A stretch of 64,000 nt of DNA. It comes from Bradyrhizobium sp. CSA112 (GTDB lineage Bacteria > Pseudomonadota > Alphaproteobacteria > Rhizobiales > Xanthobacteraceae). The stretch's first letter is position 1, and every line of letters begins with the position of its first letter. The notes below the pieces were generated by a model that was given only the letters and a program-made list of their open reading frames with translations, ran no database searches and was not told where the DNA came from. The stretch is taken from contig NZ_JAACFS010000026.1 in NCBI RefSeq assembly GCF_029051645.1, positions 44,705 through 108,704 of the forward strand. Direction: 5' to 3'. Position numbers and translations under genes: made by a program. Shown piece by piece: positions 53,343 to 62,692 of this stretch.

Positions 53343-54248
53343 ATGGACCTACATCACTTGCGCTGCTTCGTGGCGGCGGCCGAAGAATTGCACTTTGGCA
53401 GGGCGGCGCAGCGGCTGGACATGCTGCCGTCGGCGCTTGGGCGCTTCATCCGACTGCTCGAAGAGGATCTCGGAACGCGGCTGATGACGCGCACAACGCG
53501 AAGCGTCGCGTTGACGGACGATGGCGCCGTGCTGCTGAAAGAGGCGAGGGCGTTGCTGGCGCAGGCCGATGCGCTCGCCGGCCAGTTCCGCACGCGCGGC
53601 CGGAAGCGCGCCGCGATCGTTCGCGTGGGCGCCATCGACAGTGCCGCTGCAGGACTGCTGCCGCGGCTCTTGCACGATTTCCGGCAGCGCCGGCCCGACG
53701 TCACTGTGCAACTGGTCGAGGACAAGACCGTGCGGCTGCTGCCGCGCCTGTTGTCCGGCCGGCTCGATCTCGCCTTCGTGCGCCCGCCGGAGCGGCCGGA
53801 CAAGCGACTGGAGTTTCTGTTCCTGCTGCACGAGACGGCCGTCGTCGCGGTCGCCGAGCGTCATCCGCTGTCACAGCGCAAGCGCGTGACCATTGCCGAT
53901 CTCGAGAACGAGCCGCTGATCGTGCCCGAACGCCGCTCGCGTCCGCACAGCCATGATCTGACCATGAAACTGTTCGCCGAGGCGAGGCGTGAGGCGCGCG
54001 TGGCGCAGATCGCCGACGAGAAGCAAACCATCGTCAACCTGGTGTCCGCAGGATTGGGCGTTGCCATCGTCCCGCGCTGGACATCGCGCATGGCCACGCG
54101 CGGCGTTCGCTTCATCCGCCTTGCGGCATCCGACATGAACAAGCTGCCACTGGCGGCCGCGTTCACCCGCGGCACTCGCGATCCCGTGCGCGATGACGTT
54201 TTGGCGATGCTGAAAGCCGATTTGCCGCGCTACGCGCGGGAGGCGTAG
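53343..54248 (+). CDS. LysR-family transcriptional regulator
   Basis: A 301-aa activator-type regulator. An N-terminal winged HTH (about 1-60: HHLRCFVAAAEELHFGRAAQ, PSALGRFIRLLEEDLGTRLM) is followed by a co-inducer domain (about 90-295). By position it should control the divergent dehydrogenase-Bug receptor operon and itself. The ATG at 53343 follows GGGAGGG by 4 nt; that site can pair with CCTCC (53326-53330) in a 5-bp hairpin. A TATAAT at 53320-53325 in an AT-rich patch is a candidate -10 box. Confidence 0.93.
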   Translation: MDLHHLRCFVAAAEELHFGRAAQRLDMLPSALGRFIRLLEEDLGTRLMTRTTRSVALTDDGAVLLKEARALLAQADALAGQFRTRGRKRAAIVRVGAIDSAAAGLLPRLLHDFRQRRPDVTVQLVEDKTVRLLPRLLSGRLDLAFVRPPERPDKRLEFLFLLHETAVVAVAERHPLSQRKRVTIADLENEPLIVPERRSRPHSHDLTMKLFAEARREARVAQIADEKQTIVNLVSAGLGVAIVPRWTSRMATRGVRFIRLAASDMNKLPLAAAFTRGTRDPVRDDVLAMLKADLPRYAREA

Positions 54249-54301
54249 GAGGCGCGGCTATCCCCGCGTTGAGGTATGGATTGCTTCGCTGAAATTCTGC
54301 C

Positions 54302-54463
54302 GTCGTCCCTGCGAATGCAGGGACCCATACGCCGCGGCCAGCGTAACGGGCACGACAACTTCGCGTCCGCAAGCTGCGGTGACAGTTGGCTACGCAGAGC
54401 GTCTGCGAACCACGCTTTCTCGACAGATCACGCGGTATGGGTCCCTGCTTTCGCAGGGACGAC
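54302..54463. repeat. Long inverted repeat element, family D
   Basis: The arms GTCGTCCCTGCGAATGCAGG then GACCCATACGCCGCG, and CGCGGTATGGGTCCCTGC then TTTCGCAGGGACGAC, are near-complementary over about 33 bp and enclose about 95 bp with no gene. Each arm also has its own small CCCTGCG/CGCAGGG stem. The 162-bp element lies between the convergent LysR and erpA genes and resembles a miniature inverted-repeat element. Confidence 0.8.
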
Positions 54464-54484
54464 AAGTGGAAGCAGCTTCAATTC

Positions 54485-54814
54485 TCAGACCGAAAAGCTC
54501 GTCCCGCAGCCGCACGACGCGGTCGCATTCGGATTGACCACGCGGAACGACGCGCCGATCAGATCATCGACGAAATCGACTTCGGAGCCTGCGAGGAACG
54601 GCACGGAGGCTGGATCGACCAGCACCACCGCGTCCTCGCGCGCGATCACGAGGTCGTCTTCGGCCTTGGCGTGGTCGACGTCGAACTTGTACTGGAAGCC
54701 GGAGCAGCCGCCGCCCTCGACCGAGATGCGCAGCATGGCGCCGCCGCCTTCGGATTTGAGGATTTCCCCGATGCGGCGGGCGGCCCGTTCGCTGACGGTG
54801 ATGGCAGTGGTCAT
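54485..54814 (-). CDS. erpA: A-type iron-sulfur cluster insertion protein
   Basis: ErpA/IscA-type carriers deliver Fe-S clusters to target enzymes. The protein is 109 aa. The three cluster cysteines are Cys37 (GGGCSGF), Cys101 and Cys103 (SCGCGTSFSV), with the family KFDVDHAKAEDD stretch between them. The N-terminal SERAARRIGEILKSE is typical. The gene is divergent from dgt across about 100 bp. IlvD and other Fe-S proteins in the window are possible clients, but this is not specific evidence. Confidence 0.93.
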   Translation of the reverse strand: MTTAITVSERAARRIGEILKSEGGGAMLRISVEGGGCSGFQYKFDVDHAKAEDDLVIAREDAVVLVDPASVPFLAGSEVDFVDDLIGASFRVVNPNATASCGCGTSFSV

Positions 54815-54917
54815 GGCATGCTCTCCGGCCCGTCATACCCAATTCATTTGGTATGGGGCGTCAGACATAGTTAAGTGCGTAATCTCGCGGAATCAAATGG
54901 ATAAGGACTAAAAAAAC

Positions 54918-56126
54918 GTGTCGGTCGGAATGGCTGCCCCCCGCGCGCTCTATGGCTGCGATCCTGACCGCAGCCGCGGCCGGCTGTTCGCGGAGCCGCC
55001 GAGCAGGACCCGCAGCCCGTTCCGGCGCGATTGTGACCGGGTAATCCATTCCACCGCGTTCCGGCGGCTGAAGCACAAGACCCAGGTGTTCGTGTTCCAC
55101 GAGGGCGACCATTACCGCACCCGGCTGACCCATTCGCTGGAAGTGGCGCAGATCGCCCGCGCGCTGGCCCGTCAACTTGGGCTCGACGAGGATCTGACGG
55201 AAACCCTGGCGCTGGCCCATGATCTCGGCCATCCCCCATTCGGCCATGCCGGCGAACGGGCGCTCGACAAATGCCTCAAAGCCCATGGCGGCTTCGATCA
55301 CAACGCGCAGGCGCTGCGGGTCGTGACCTCGCTGGAGCACCGCTATCCCGAGTTCGACGGGCTGAACCTGAGCTGGGAATCGCTCGAAGGCATCGTCAAG
55401 CACAACGGCCCGCTGACCGAGCGGGGCGGGACCCCGGCCGGGCCGTACCGCGACAGCGGCATTCCCGTCGGCATCGCCGACTTCAACCAGAAATTCGACC
55501 TTGAGCTGTGGAGCTACGCCTCGCTGGAAGCGCAGGTCGCAGCGTTTGCCGACGACATCGCCTATGACGCCCACGACATCGATGACGGCCTGCGCGCCGG
55601 CCTGTTTGGCGTCGACGACCTCAAGGTGATGCCGCTCACCGAAACCATCATCGCCGAGATCGACCGGCATTATCCCAACCTTGACCAGGCCAGGCGCGGC
55701 GCGGAACTGGTCCGTGAGCTGATTTCCTACATGATCGGGGCTGTCATGTCGGAGGCGGGCAGGCGCCTAGAGGCAGCGAAACCGGAATCGGCGCATGACG
55801 TCCGCCACCACGATCAGCCGCTGATCGCCTTTCCGTCCGAGGTCGCGGAAGAGGAGGCCGCAATCAAGGCATTCCTGAAACAGCATATGTATCGCCACAA
55901 TCGGGTCATGCGGGTGATGGGCGATGCCGAAGGCATCCTGTTTGACCTGTTCGCGCGTTACCAGACCTCGCCCGGCGACCTGCCGGCCGAATGGGTCGAG
56001 GGCACCGAGCGCGAGAGCGAGGGCGAGCGCGCCAGGCGGATCGGCAATTTCATCGCCGGAATGACCGACCGTTTCGCCTTAATCGAGCACCAAAGGCTTT
56101 TTGACTCGACCCCGGATTTGCGTTAG
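54918..56126 (+). CDS. dgt: dGTP triphosphohydrolase-like HD protein
   Basis: A 402-aa HD-domain enzyme that hydrolyses dGTP to deoxyguanosine and triphosphate. Metal ligands are in RTRLTHSLEVAQIARAL (His) and LAHDLGHPPFGHAGERAL (HD), with IHSTAFRRLKHKTQVF before them. The start is GTG at 54918, about 10 nt after an AAGGA; an ATG 12 bp downstream is an alternative. It is followed by argS on the same strand with 9 bp between, a conserved order in this group. Confidence 0.94.
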   Translation: MSVGMAAPRALYGCDPDRSRGRLFAEPPSRTRSPFRRDCDRVIHSTAFRRLKHKTQVFVFHEGDHYRTRLTHSLEVAQIARALARQLGLDEDLTETLALAHDLGHPPFGHAGERALDKCLKAHGGFDHNAQALRVVTSLEHRYPEFDGLNLSWESLEGIVKHNGPLTERGGTPAGPYRDSGIPVGIADFNQKFDLELWSYASLEAQVAAFADDIAYDAHDIDDGLRAGLFGVDDLKVMPLTETIIAEIDRHYPNLDQARRGAELVRELISYMIGAVMSEAGRRLEAAKPESAHDVRHHDQPLIAFPSEVAEEEAAIKAFLKQHMYRHNRVMRVMGDAEGILFDLFARYQTSPGDLPAEWVEGTERESEGERARRIGNFIAGMTDRFALIEHQRLFDSTPDLR

Positions 56127-56135
56127 GCGGCGGCC

Positions 56136-57929
56136 ATGTCCGACAAGCCAGCTTCCCAACATCTGTTCGCCGACGCGCTGGCGCGCGTGCAGGCGATCTG
56201 CGCCGCGCTCGCGGCCGAGGGCCAATGGCCCGCCGGCATCGATTTCTCCCGCGTCGTGGTCGAGCCGCCGCGCGAGGCGAGCCATGGCGATATGGCAACC
56301 AATGCTGCGATGGTGCTGGCCAAGGATGCCAAGGTCAAGCCGCGCGATCTCGCCGACAAGATAGCCGAAAAATTACGCGCCGACGATCTGGTGGCTTCCG
56401 TCGAGGTCGCCGGGCCCGGCTTCATCAATCTGACTTTGAAGCCTCAGGTCTGGGCCGACGAGCTGCTCACGATGCTGCGCGAAGGCGCGGCTTACGGCAA
56501 AAGCGCGATCGGACGCGGCGCCAAGGTCAATGTCGAATACGTCTCGGCCAACCCGACCGGGCCGATGCATGTCGGCCATTGCCGGGGCGCGGTGTTCGGC
56601 GATGCGCTGTGCGGTCTGCTGGATTTTGCGGGCTACGACGTCACGCGCGAGTATTACATCAACGATGCCGGCGCGCAGGTCGATGTGCTCGCGCGCTCGG
56701 CCTATCTGCGTTACCTCGAAGCAACAGGCGAAATTGTCGGCGAGATTCCGGAAGGGCTGTATCCGGGGGATTATCTCGTGCCGGTCGGGCAGGCGCTCGC
56801 GGCCGAGCACGGCGACAGGCTCAAGGCGATGCCGGATACAGCGTGGCTGCCGATCGTGCGTGCCAAGGCGATCGCCATGATGATGGACATGATCAAGGGC
56901 GATCTCGCAGCCCTCAACATCAAGCACGACATGTTCTTCTCGGAGCGCTCGCTGATTGAGACCGGCAACAACAAGGTCACCGAGACCATCGATTTCCTGC
57001 GTTCCAAGGGCGATATCTACGAAGGCCGGCTGCCGCCGCCGAAAGGCAAGCCGGTCGATGATTACGAGGACCGCATCCAGACGCTGTTCCGCGCCACCGC
57101 CTATGGCGACGATGTCGATCGTCCGCTGATCAAGTCGGACGGCTCCTACACTTATTTCGCTGCCGACATCGCCTACCACAAGAACAAGGTCGATCGCGGC
57201 TTCCTCGACATGATCAACGTGTTCGGCGCCGATCATGGCGGCTACATCAAGCGCATGCAGGCGGCGGTGAAGGGCGTCAGCGGCGGCAAGGCCGCGCTCG
57301 ACGTCAAGGTCGTGCAGCTCGTGCGCCTGCTGCGCGCGGGTGAGCAGGTGCGGATGTCGAAGCGCTCCGGCGAGTTCGTCACGTTGCGCGAAGTGGTCGA
57401 TGAGGTCGGCTCGGACGCGGTGCGGTTCATGATGCTGTTCCGCAAGAACGACGCCGTGCTCGATTTCGACCTCGCCAAGGTGCGCGAACAATCGAAGGAC
57501 AACCCCGTCTTCTACGTGCAGTACGGACACGCCCGCGGGCATTCAATCTTCAAGAATGCCCGCGAGGTGGTTCCTGAGCTGCCGGCGGATGATGCTGCCC
57601 GGTCGGCCTTTCTGGGGGATGCCCCGGTGGAGCGGCTGACCGATCCGGCCGAATTGGACCTTTTGAAGCGGCTGGCGCTCTATCCCCGGATGGTTGAGGC
57701 CGCGGCGGTCGCACATGAGCCGCACCGAATCGCTTTTTATCTATATGATTTGGCCAGTGAATTTCATGCGTTATGGACGAAAGGGCGGGATTTGCCCTAT
57801 TTACGCTTCATTATAACTAATGATGCAGAGATTACGAGGGCGCGCTTGGCAATGGTTCAGGGCGTCGTCTCGGTTCTGGCATCGGGCTTAGCCGTTCTCG
57901 GCGTCCACGCTCCGACCGAGATGCGGTAG
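56136..57929 (+). CDS. argS: Arginyl-tRNA synthetase
   Basis: ArgS charges tRNA-Arg with arginine. The protein is 597 aa. The class I HIGH-like motif is H145-V-G-H148 in NPTGPMHVGHCRGA, the KMSKS-like motif is R406-M-S-K409-R-S, and VFGADHGGYIKRMQAAV is the family signature in between. The N-terminal Add1 domain and the C-terminal anticodon-binding helical domain (FYLYDLASEFHALWTKG) are present. It lies between dgt and the SPOR-domain gene. Confidence 0.97.
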   Translation: MSDKPASQHLFADALARVQAICAALAAEGQWPAGIDFSRVVVEPPREASHGDMATNAAMVLAKDAKVKPRDLADKIAEKLRADDLVASVEVAGPGFINLTLKPQVWADELLTMLREGAAYGKSAIGRGAKVNVEYVSANPTGPMHVGHCRGAVFGDALCGLLDFAGYDVTREYYINDAGAQVDVLARSAYLRYLEATGEIVGEIPEGLYPGDYLVPVGQALAAEHGDRLKAMPDTAWLPIVRAKAIAMMMDMIKGDLAALNIKHDMFFSERSLIETGNNKVTETIDFLRSKGDIYEGRLPPPKGKPVDDYEDRIQTLFRATAYGDDVDRPLIKSDGSYTYFAADIAYHKNKVDRGFLDMINVFGADHGGYIKRMQAAVKGVSGGKAALDVKVVQLVRLLRAGEQVRMSKRSGEFVTLREVVDEVGSDAVRFMMLFRKNDAVLDFDLAKVREQSKDNPVFYVQYGHARGHSIFKNAREVVPELPADDAARSAFLGDAPVERLTDPAELDLLKRLALYPRMVEAAAVAHEPHRIAFYLYDLASEFHALWTKGRDLPYLRFIITNDAEITRARLAMVQGVVSVLASGLAVLGVHAPTEMR

Positions 57930-58044
57930 GCAGGGGCGAAGGCCTTCACGGATGGGGGTTCGTGGGGTATCTGGCAGGGGCCGCTCGTCATGGTTTGTTT
58001 GACATGGCGGGTTGGCGCTGTCCCGTAGGGGATGCATCATCACG

Positions 58045-59505
58045 ATGGCTAATCGATATCAGGACCGAACTTTTCCCTCCGCCGACGAAGCTCGCGGCGA
58101 GAGCGATCCACTTGCCGAGCTCGCAAGGCTGATCGGGCAAAACGACACATTCGCGAGCGCGGCCAAACCCGCGCCGCACCCGCTGCAATCGCGGGCCAAT
58201 GTGCGTCCGCAGCAGTATGATCCGCCGCAAGATCTCGACGCTCCGCCGAGCCCGCCGGCATGGATGCAGCGCGCGCGCCAGGAAGCCCCGCCGCCGTCTC
58301 CGCCTCCTCTGCCGCCGCAGCAGGAGTACGATGACGAGCCGGATTACCAGCCACAGCCGGTGCACCCGTTACATCGCTACGCGTCGCAGCAGCCCGAGGC
58401 GCCTGCGCAGGACTATTACGAGGCTCCGCAACAATACGCCGACGAGCCGCAGCAGGACCCCTCGCGCTATGACGACGCGCTGTATGGACGGTTAGAGACC
58501 GGCGAGCACGACTATCAGCGCGATCCAGCCTATCCGGACGATCCTTATGCCTACCAGAACGAAGAATACGAGGAAGAGCCTGCGCCGAAGAAGCGCTCGA
58601 GCGGCCTGATGACGGTCGCCGCGGTGCTGGCGCTCGCCGTGGTGGGGACGGGCGCTGCCTTTGGCTATCGCACTTATATCGGTTCGCCCCGCAGCGGCGA
58701 GCCGCCGATCATCAGGGCCGACAACAGCCCGACCAAGGTGGTGCCGGCGCCTTCCGATGGCGGCGCCGCCAAGAACCCTGACCGCATGCTGTCCGGCGAT
58801 GGCGGCGAGAAGCTGGTGTCGCGCGAGGAAACGCCGGTCGACGTCAATACGCGGTCCGGCGGGCCGCGCGTGGTGTTTCCACCGCTGAACCCAAACTCTA
58901 GCCCGCCGCCGGTCGCGAGCGTGTCTCCGTCCGGTCCGCCGCCTGCTAACGGCGCGAACGGAACGATGCCCAACAACGAACCGCGCAGGATCAAGACGCT
59001 CGCCGTCAAGGGCGACGCCGGCGAGAACGGCGGCATCCCGGCAGGGGCCGGCGCGCCTCCGCCGAAACCGACGACGCGAAGCGCCGCTGCCCCGGCTGTC
59101 GCCCCTGGTCCTGCTCCCATTGCGCCGCCGGCGCGCAACCCTGCATCGGCCAATGCCAGCGCGAATTCGCCAATGTCGCTGGCGCCGCAGGCCGATTCTC
59201 CGCCGCCGACCCGGATGGCGGCGACCAATCCGACCCAGCCGGCTGCCCCGGCCGGTGGTGGTTATCTGGTCCAAGTTTCCTCGCAAAAGAACGAGGCCGA
59301 TGCGCAGGCTTCCTACCGGGCGCTGCAGGGCAAGTTCCCGAGCGTGCTGGGGCCGCATTCGTCGCTGGTGAAGCGCGTCGATCTCGGCGAAAAGGGCGTC
59401 TACTACCGCGCCTTCGCCGGTCCGTTCGGCACCTCCGAGGAGGCGGCACAGGTCTGCAGCAGCCTGAAATCCGCCGGCGGGCAGTGCTTCGTCCAAAGGA
59501 ATTAA
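58045..59505 (+). CDS. SPOR-domain peptidoglycan-binding membrane protein
   Basis: A 486-aa type II membrane protein. The N-terminal 190 residues are cytoplasmic and very rich in Pro, Gln, Asp and Tyr (for example PQQYDPPQDLDAPPSPPAW). One membrane segment lies at about 191-217 (LMTVAAVLALAVVGTGAAFG), then a long Pro/Ala-rich periplasmic linker and a C-terminal SPOR domain (about 408-486: GGYLVQVSSQKNEADAQASY to GGQCFVQRN). SPOR domains bind denuded glycan at the septum. The ATG at 58045 is chosen over the frame start at 58012. Confidence 0.9.
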   Translation: MANRYQDRTFPSADEARGESDPLAELARLIGQNDTFASAAKPAPHPLQSRANVRPQQYDPPQDLDAPPSPPAWMQRARQEAPPPSPPPLPPQQEYDDEPDYQPQPVHPLHRYASQQPEAPAQDYYEAPQQYADEPQQDPSRYDDALYGRLETGEHDYQRDPAYPDDPYAYQNEEYEEEPAPKKRSSGLMTVAAVLALAVVGTGAAFGYRTYIGSPRSGEPPIIRADNSPTKVVPAPSDGGAAKNPDRMLSGDGGEKLVSREETPVDVNTRSGGPRVVFPPLNPNSSPPPVASVSPSGPPPANGANGTMPNNEPRRIKTLAVKGDAGENGGIPAGAGAPPPKPTTRSAAAPAVAPGPAPIAPPARNPASANASANSPMSLAPQADSPPPTRMAATNPTQPAAPAGGGYLVQVSSQKNEADAQASYRALQGKFPSVLGPHSSLVKRVDLGEKGVYYRAFAGPFGTSEEAAQVCSSLKSAGGQCFVQRN

Positions 59506-59552
59506 TGGCGGTTTCCTTGACCCCGGTGCTCTGAGGGGCCTAATCGGCCCCC

Positions 59553-60575
59553 ATGAGCAGCCGCGCATTCATTACGGGCGTATCGGGACTGGAACTGAGC
59601 GCCACGGAGCGCGAATTCATCCGTGGGATGCGGCCATGGGGCTTCATCCTGTTCAAACGCAATGTCGAGACTCCCGGTCAAGTCTCTGCGCTAGTTGAGG
59701 AATTGCGGCGCTGCCTGGGAGATGCGGATGCGCCGGTCCTGATTGACCAGGAAGGCGGGCGGGTGGCCCGGCTCGGGCCGCCGCACTGGCCGGTCTATCC
59801 GCCCGGCGCCGTGTTCGGTGCGCTCTACGACCTCGAGCCGGCGCTGGGCCTTCAGGCCGCGCGCTTGAGCTCGCGCCTGATCGCCGCCGACCTGATCGAC
59901 CTCGGCATCACCGTCGACTGCCTGCCGCTGGCGGACGTGCCGGTGGCCGGGGCCGATGCCGTAATCGGCAACCGGGCCTACGGAACCGAACCGGGCAAGG
60001 TCGCAGCGATTGCCCGGGCGGTCACCTGGGGGCTGGAGCACGGCGGCGTCCTGCCCGTGCTAAAGCACATTCCCGGCCATGGAAGGGCGACCGCCGATAG
60101 CCATTTCCGCCTCCCGACCGTTGATACATCGAAAGAGGAGCTGGAACGGACCGATTTCGCGGCCTTTCAACCGCTGGCGGACCTGCCGATGGCGATGACC
60201 GCACATGTTGTGTTTAGCGCGCTAGACCCCGCCCAACCGGCGACGACTTCTGCGACAATCATCCGGCAGGTGATTCGCGGCGTAATTGGGTTCCAAGGCT
60301 TGTTGATGAGTGATGACGTGTCCATGAATGCGTTGGCGGGATCGATCACCGAGCGGACCCGCGCCATCGTCAACGCCGGCTGCGACATGGTTTTGCATTG
60401 CAACGGCAAGCTCGACGAGATGCGCGACATGGCGCGCGAGACGCCGGAACTGACGGGCGAGGCCTTAGGACGCGCCGAGCGGGCGCTGGCCTCGCGAAAA
60501 CAGCCTCAGCCCTTCGACCGGCAGGCAGCACGGGCTGAACTTGAAGCGTTGATGGATCGGGTAGGAACGGCATGA
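59553..60575 (+). CDS. nagZ: Beta-N-acetylhexosaminidase of murein recycling
   Basis: NagZ removes N-acetylglucosamine from muropeptides in the cytoplasm during peptidoglycan recycling. The protein is 340 aa. The GH3 signatures are LIDQEGGRVARLGPPHWP, KHIPGHGRATADSHFRLP (catalytic His/Asp loop) and LLMSDDVSMNALAG with the nucleophile Asp. It starts 48 bp after the SPOR gene and overlaps scpA by 4 bp, so the block is probably one operon. Confidence 0.96.
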   Translation: MSSRAFITGVSGLELSATEREFIRGMRPWGFILFKRNVETPGQVSALVEELRRCLGDADAPVLIDQEGGRVARLGPPHWPVYPPGAVFGALYDLEPALGLQAARLSSRLIAADLIDLGITVDCLPLADVPVAGADAVIGNRAYGTEPGKVAAIARAVTWGLEHGGVLPVLKHIPGHGRATADSHFRLPTVDTSKEELERTDFAAFQPLADLPMAMTAHVVFSALDPAQPATTSATIIRQVIRGVIGFQGLLMSDDVSMNALAGSITERTRAIVNAGCDMVLHCNGKLDEMRDMARETPELTGEALGRAERALASRKQPQPFDRQAARAELEALMDRVGTA

Positions 60576-61399
60576 CGGCTGAGATTCTATCTTTTGAAAC
60601 CGGACGGCCCGCCGAAATCACCGATGGCGAGCCGGCGCTGGTTGTCGACGTCGAGGGCTATGAGGGCCCGCTCGATCTGCTGCTCACGCTGGCGCGGCAG
60701 CAGAAGGTCGATCTCGCCAAGATTTCGATCCTGGCGCTGGCCGACCAGTATCTGACGTTCATCGAGGCGGCGCGAAAAATCCGTCTCGAACTGGCGGCCG
60801 ATTATCTCGTGATGGCCGCCTGGCTGGCGTTCCTCAAATCGCGGCTGCTGCTGCCCGAGCCGGCCACGCCGGACGGCCCCAGCGCCGAAGAAATGGCGAC
60901 TGCCTTGGCGAACAGGCTGCGCCGGCTCGAGGCTATCAGGGAAGCCGCCAACCGGCTGATGAACCGGCCGCAGTTCCAGCGCGATATCTTCCCGCGCGGC
61001 AATCCGGAAACGATCGCCGAAATCAAACACCCCAAATTCACGGCGACGCTGTTCGACCTGCTCACCGCCTATGCCACGCAGCGCCAGCAGCGCGTGCTGG
61101 CGACGGTGCATCTGGCCAAGCGCACCGTGTGGTCGCTGGCCGAAGCGCGCGCCTCACTGGAGCGGCTGGTCGGCATGGCCGAATCCGAGGAGTGGAACTG
61201 TCTCGACGATTATCTGCTCACCTACGTGGTCGATCCCTCGCAGCGGGCAACGGTGTTTGCGTCGAGCTTTGCCGCCGCGCTCGAACTGGTGCGCGAAGGC
61301 GAGATGGAATTGAACCAGAAAGAGGCGTTCGCGCCGCTTTATTTTCGCAAGCGTCCGCCGCAGGCAGCGATGCCCGCGCCGGATATGACGGTCGAGTAA
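60572..61399 (+). CDS. scpA: Segregation and condensation protein A
   Basis: ScpA is the kleisin of the Smc-ScpAB condensin that organises the chromosome. The protein is 275 aa with VEGYEGPLDLLLTLARQQKVDL at the N-terminus, the family's most conserved stretch, and a C-terminal winged helix. Its ATG overlaps the nagZ stop by 4 bp. scpB follows 18 bp downstream. Confidence 0.94.
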   Translation: MTAEILSFETGRPAEITDGEPALVVDVEGYEGPLDLLLTLARQQKVDLAKISILALADQYLTFIEAARKIRLELAADYLVMAAWLAFLKSRLLLPEPATPDGPSAEEMATALANRLRRLEAIREAANRLMNRPQFQRDIFPRGNPETIAEIKHPKFTATLFDLLTAYATQRQQRVLATVHLAKRTVWSLAEARASLERLVGMAESEEWNCLDDYLLTYVVDPSQRATVFASSFAAALELVREGEMELNQKEAFAPLYFRKRPPQAAMPAPDMTVE

Positions 61400-61417
61400 G
61401 TGGAAGGAGACCTAGCC

Positions 61418-62149
61418 ATGGCAAGCCTGGCGGAAAAACGCATGGAAGATGCCGAGGATCATCCCATCGACCAGAATACCGAGGTTGCGGCGCGGCCCGA
61501 GGAATTGCGGCTTCTCGAAGCGCTGCTGTTTGCCTCCGCCGAGCCGATCGATCAGGCGACGCTCGCCAAGCGCATGCCCGACGGCGTCGATGTCAAGGCG
61601 GCGCTGGCGCAACTGCAGGCGGAATACGCCCCGCGCGGCGTCAATCTCGTGCGGGTCGCCAACAAATGGACGTTCCGCACTGCGGGCGATCTGTCGTGGC
61701 TGATGACGCGCGAAAGCACGGAGACACGGCGTCTGTCGCGGGCGGCGATCGAGGTGCTCGCGATCATCGCCTATCACCAGCCGGTGACGCGCGCCGAGAT
61801 CGAGGAGATCCGCGGCGTGATCACATCAAAGGGAACGCTGGATGTGCTGCTCGAAACCGGCTGGATCCGCCCCCGCGGCCGCCGCAAGACGCCGGGCCGG
61901 CCGCTGACCTTCGGCACGACGGAAGCGTTCCTGTCGCAGTTCAGCCTGGAAGCGCTCGGCGACCTGCCGGGTCTGGAAGAGTTGAAGGGTACCGGGCTAC
62001 TGGATTCGCGGCTGCCTTCCGGCTTCAGCGTTCCAACGCCGTCAGACGATGTGGCGCTGCGTGAGGACGAGGATCCGCTGGAGGCCGGTGACAACCTGGA
62101 ACTGCTGCTGGCGCCGGCCGCCGAGCCTGAAGAGGGCGGCGGAAGCTAG
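61418..62149 (+). CDS. scpB: Segregation and condensation protein B
   Basis: ScpB binds ScpA and completes the condensin. The protein is 243 aa; two winged-helix domains are visible: LRLLEALLFASAEPIDQATLAKRMPDG-type region (about 28-55) and LSRAAIEVLAIIAYHQPVTRAEIEEIRGV (about 105-135), ending with RGRRKTPGRPLTFGTTEAFL. The ATG at 61418 has GGAG 9 nt upstream; the GTG at 61400 would abut the scpA stop and lacks a site. The acidic tail (about 200-243) is poorly conserved. Confidence 0.94.
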   Translation: MASLAEKRMEDAEDHPIDQNTEVAARPEELRLLEALLFASAEPIDQATLAKRMPDGVDVKAALAQLQAEYAPRGVNLVRVANKWTFRTAGDLSWLMTRESTETRRLSRAAIEVLAIIAYHQPVTRAEIEEIRGVITSKGTLDVLLETGWIRPRGRRKTPGRPLTFGTTEAFLSQFSLEALGDLPGLEELKGTGLLDSRLPSGFSVPTPSDDVALREDEDPLEAGDNLELLLAPAAEPEEGGGS

Positions 62150-62317
62150 TTCCGAAGGCTCCCCGGGCTATTCGCTCAAGCGGGGTTAACAATAGCCATA
62201 ATGCGTAGCCGCGACAGCGATTTGCCGCGGTAGGGGTCCTTGTTTTTGATACCTCTCGGGCCTACCTTCCGCCAAAGCTTGGCCGGAAGCCGGCCGTCTC
62301 TTTTGGAGGGTTGCAGG

Positions 62318-62560
62318 ATGGGTTCTCTTAGCATTTGGCACTGGATCGTCGTGATCGCAGTGGTCCTGCTGCTGTTTGGCCGTGGCAAGATTTCGGACCT
62401 GATGGGCGATGTCGCGAACGGCATCAAGGCCTTCAAGAAGGGCATGCAGGACGATGAGAAGGCGCCCGAAAAGCCCGCTGAGCCGGTGAAGACCATCGAT
62501 CACAATGCGACGCCGGGGCCTACGGCGGCGCGCACGGATGTCGGCAGCAAGGCTGTCTGA
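62318..62560 (+). CDS. tatA: Twin-arginine translocase subunit TatA
   Basis: TatA oligomers form the conduit for folded proteins. The protein is 80 aa: an N-terminal membrane segment (about 2-20, IWHWIVVIAVVLLLFGRGKI), the amphipathic helix starting DLMGDVANGIKAFKKGM, then a disordered charged tail. The ATG at 62318 follows TGGAGGGTTGCAGG. A Tat-signal protein is in the window at 21016-22002. Confidence 0.96.
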   Translation: MGSLSIWHWIVVIAVVLLLFGRGKISDLMGDVANGIKAFKKGMQDDEKAPEKPAEPVKTIDHNATPGPTAARTDVGSKAV

Positions 62561-62692
62561 ACTGGGCAGCTTGAACCAGGCGTCAGTTGAGAGACGCCGG
62601 TTGAGAAGAGGCGCGGGCAGCTCCAAGTCTTAGCTTCAAGTCTTGGCTATGATGGATTGGGGCGCGGACATCTCGCGCGAGCGGAAGAATTC

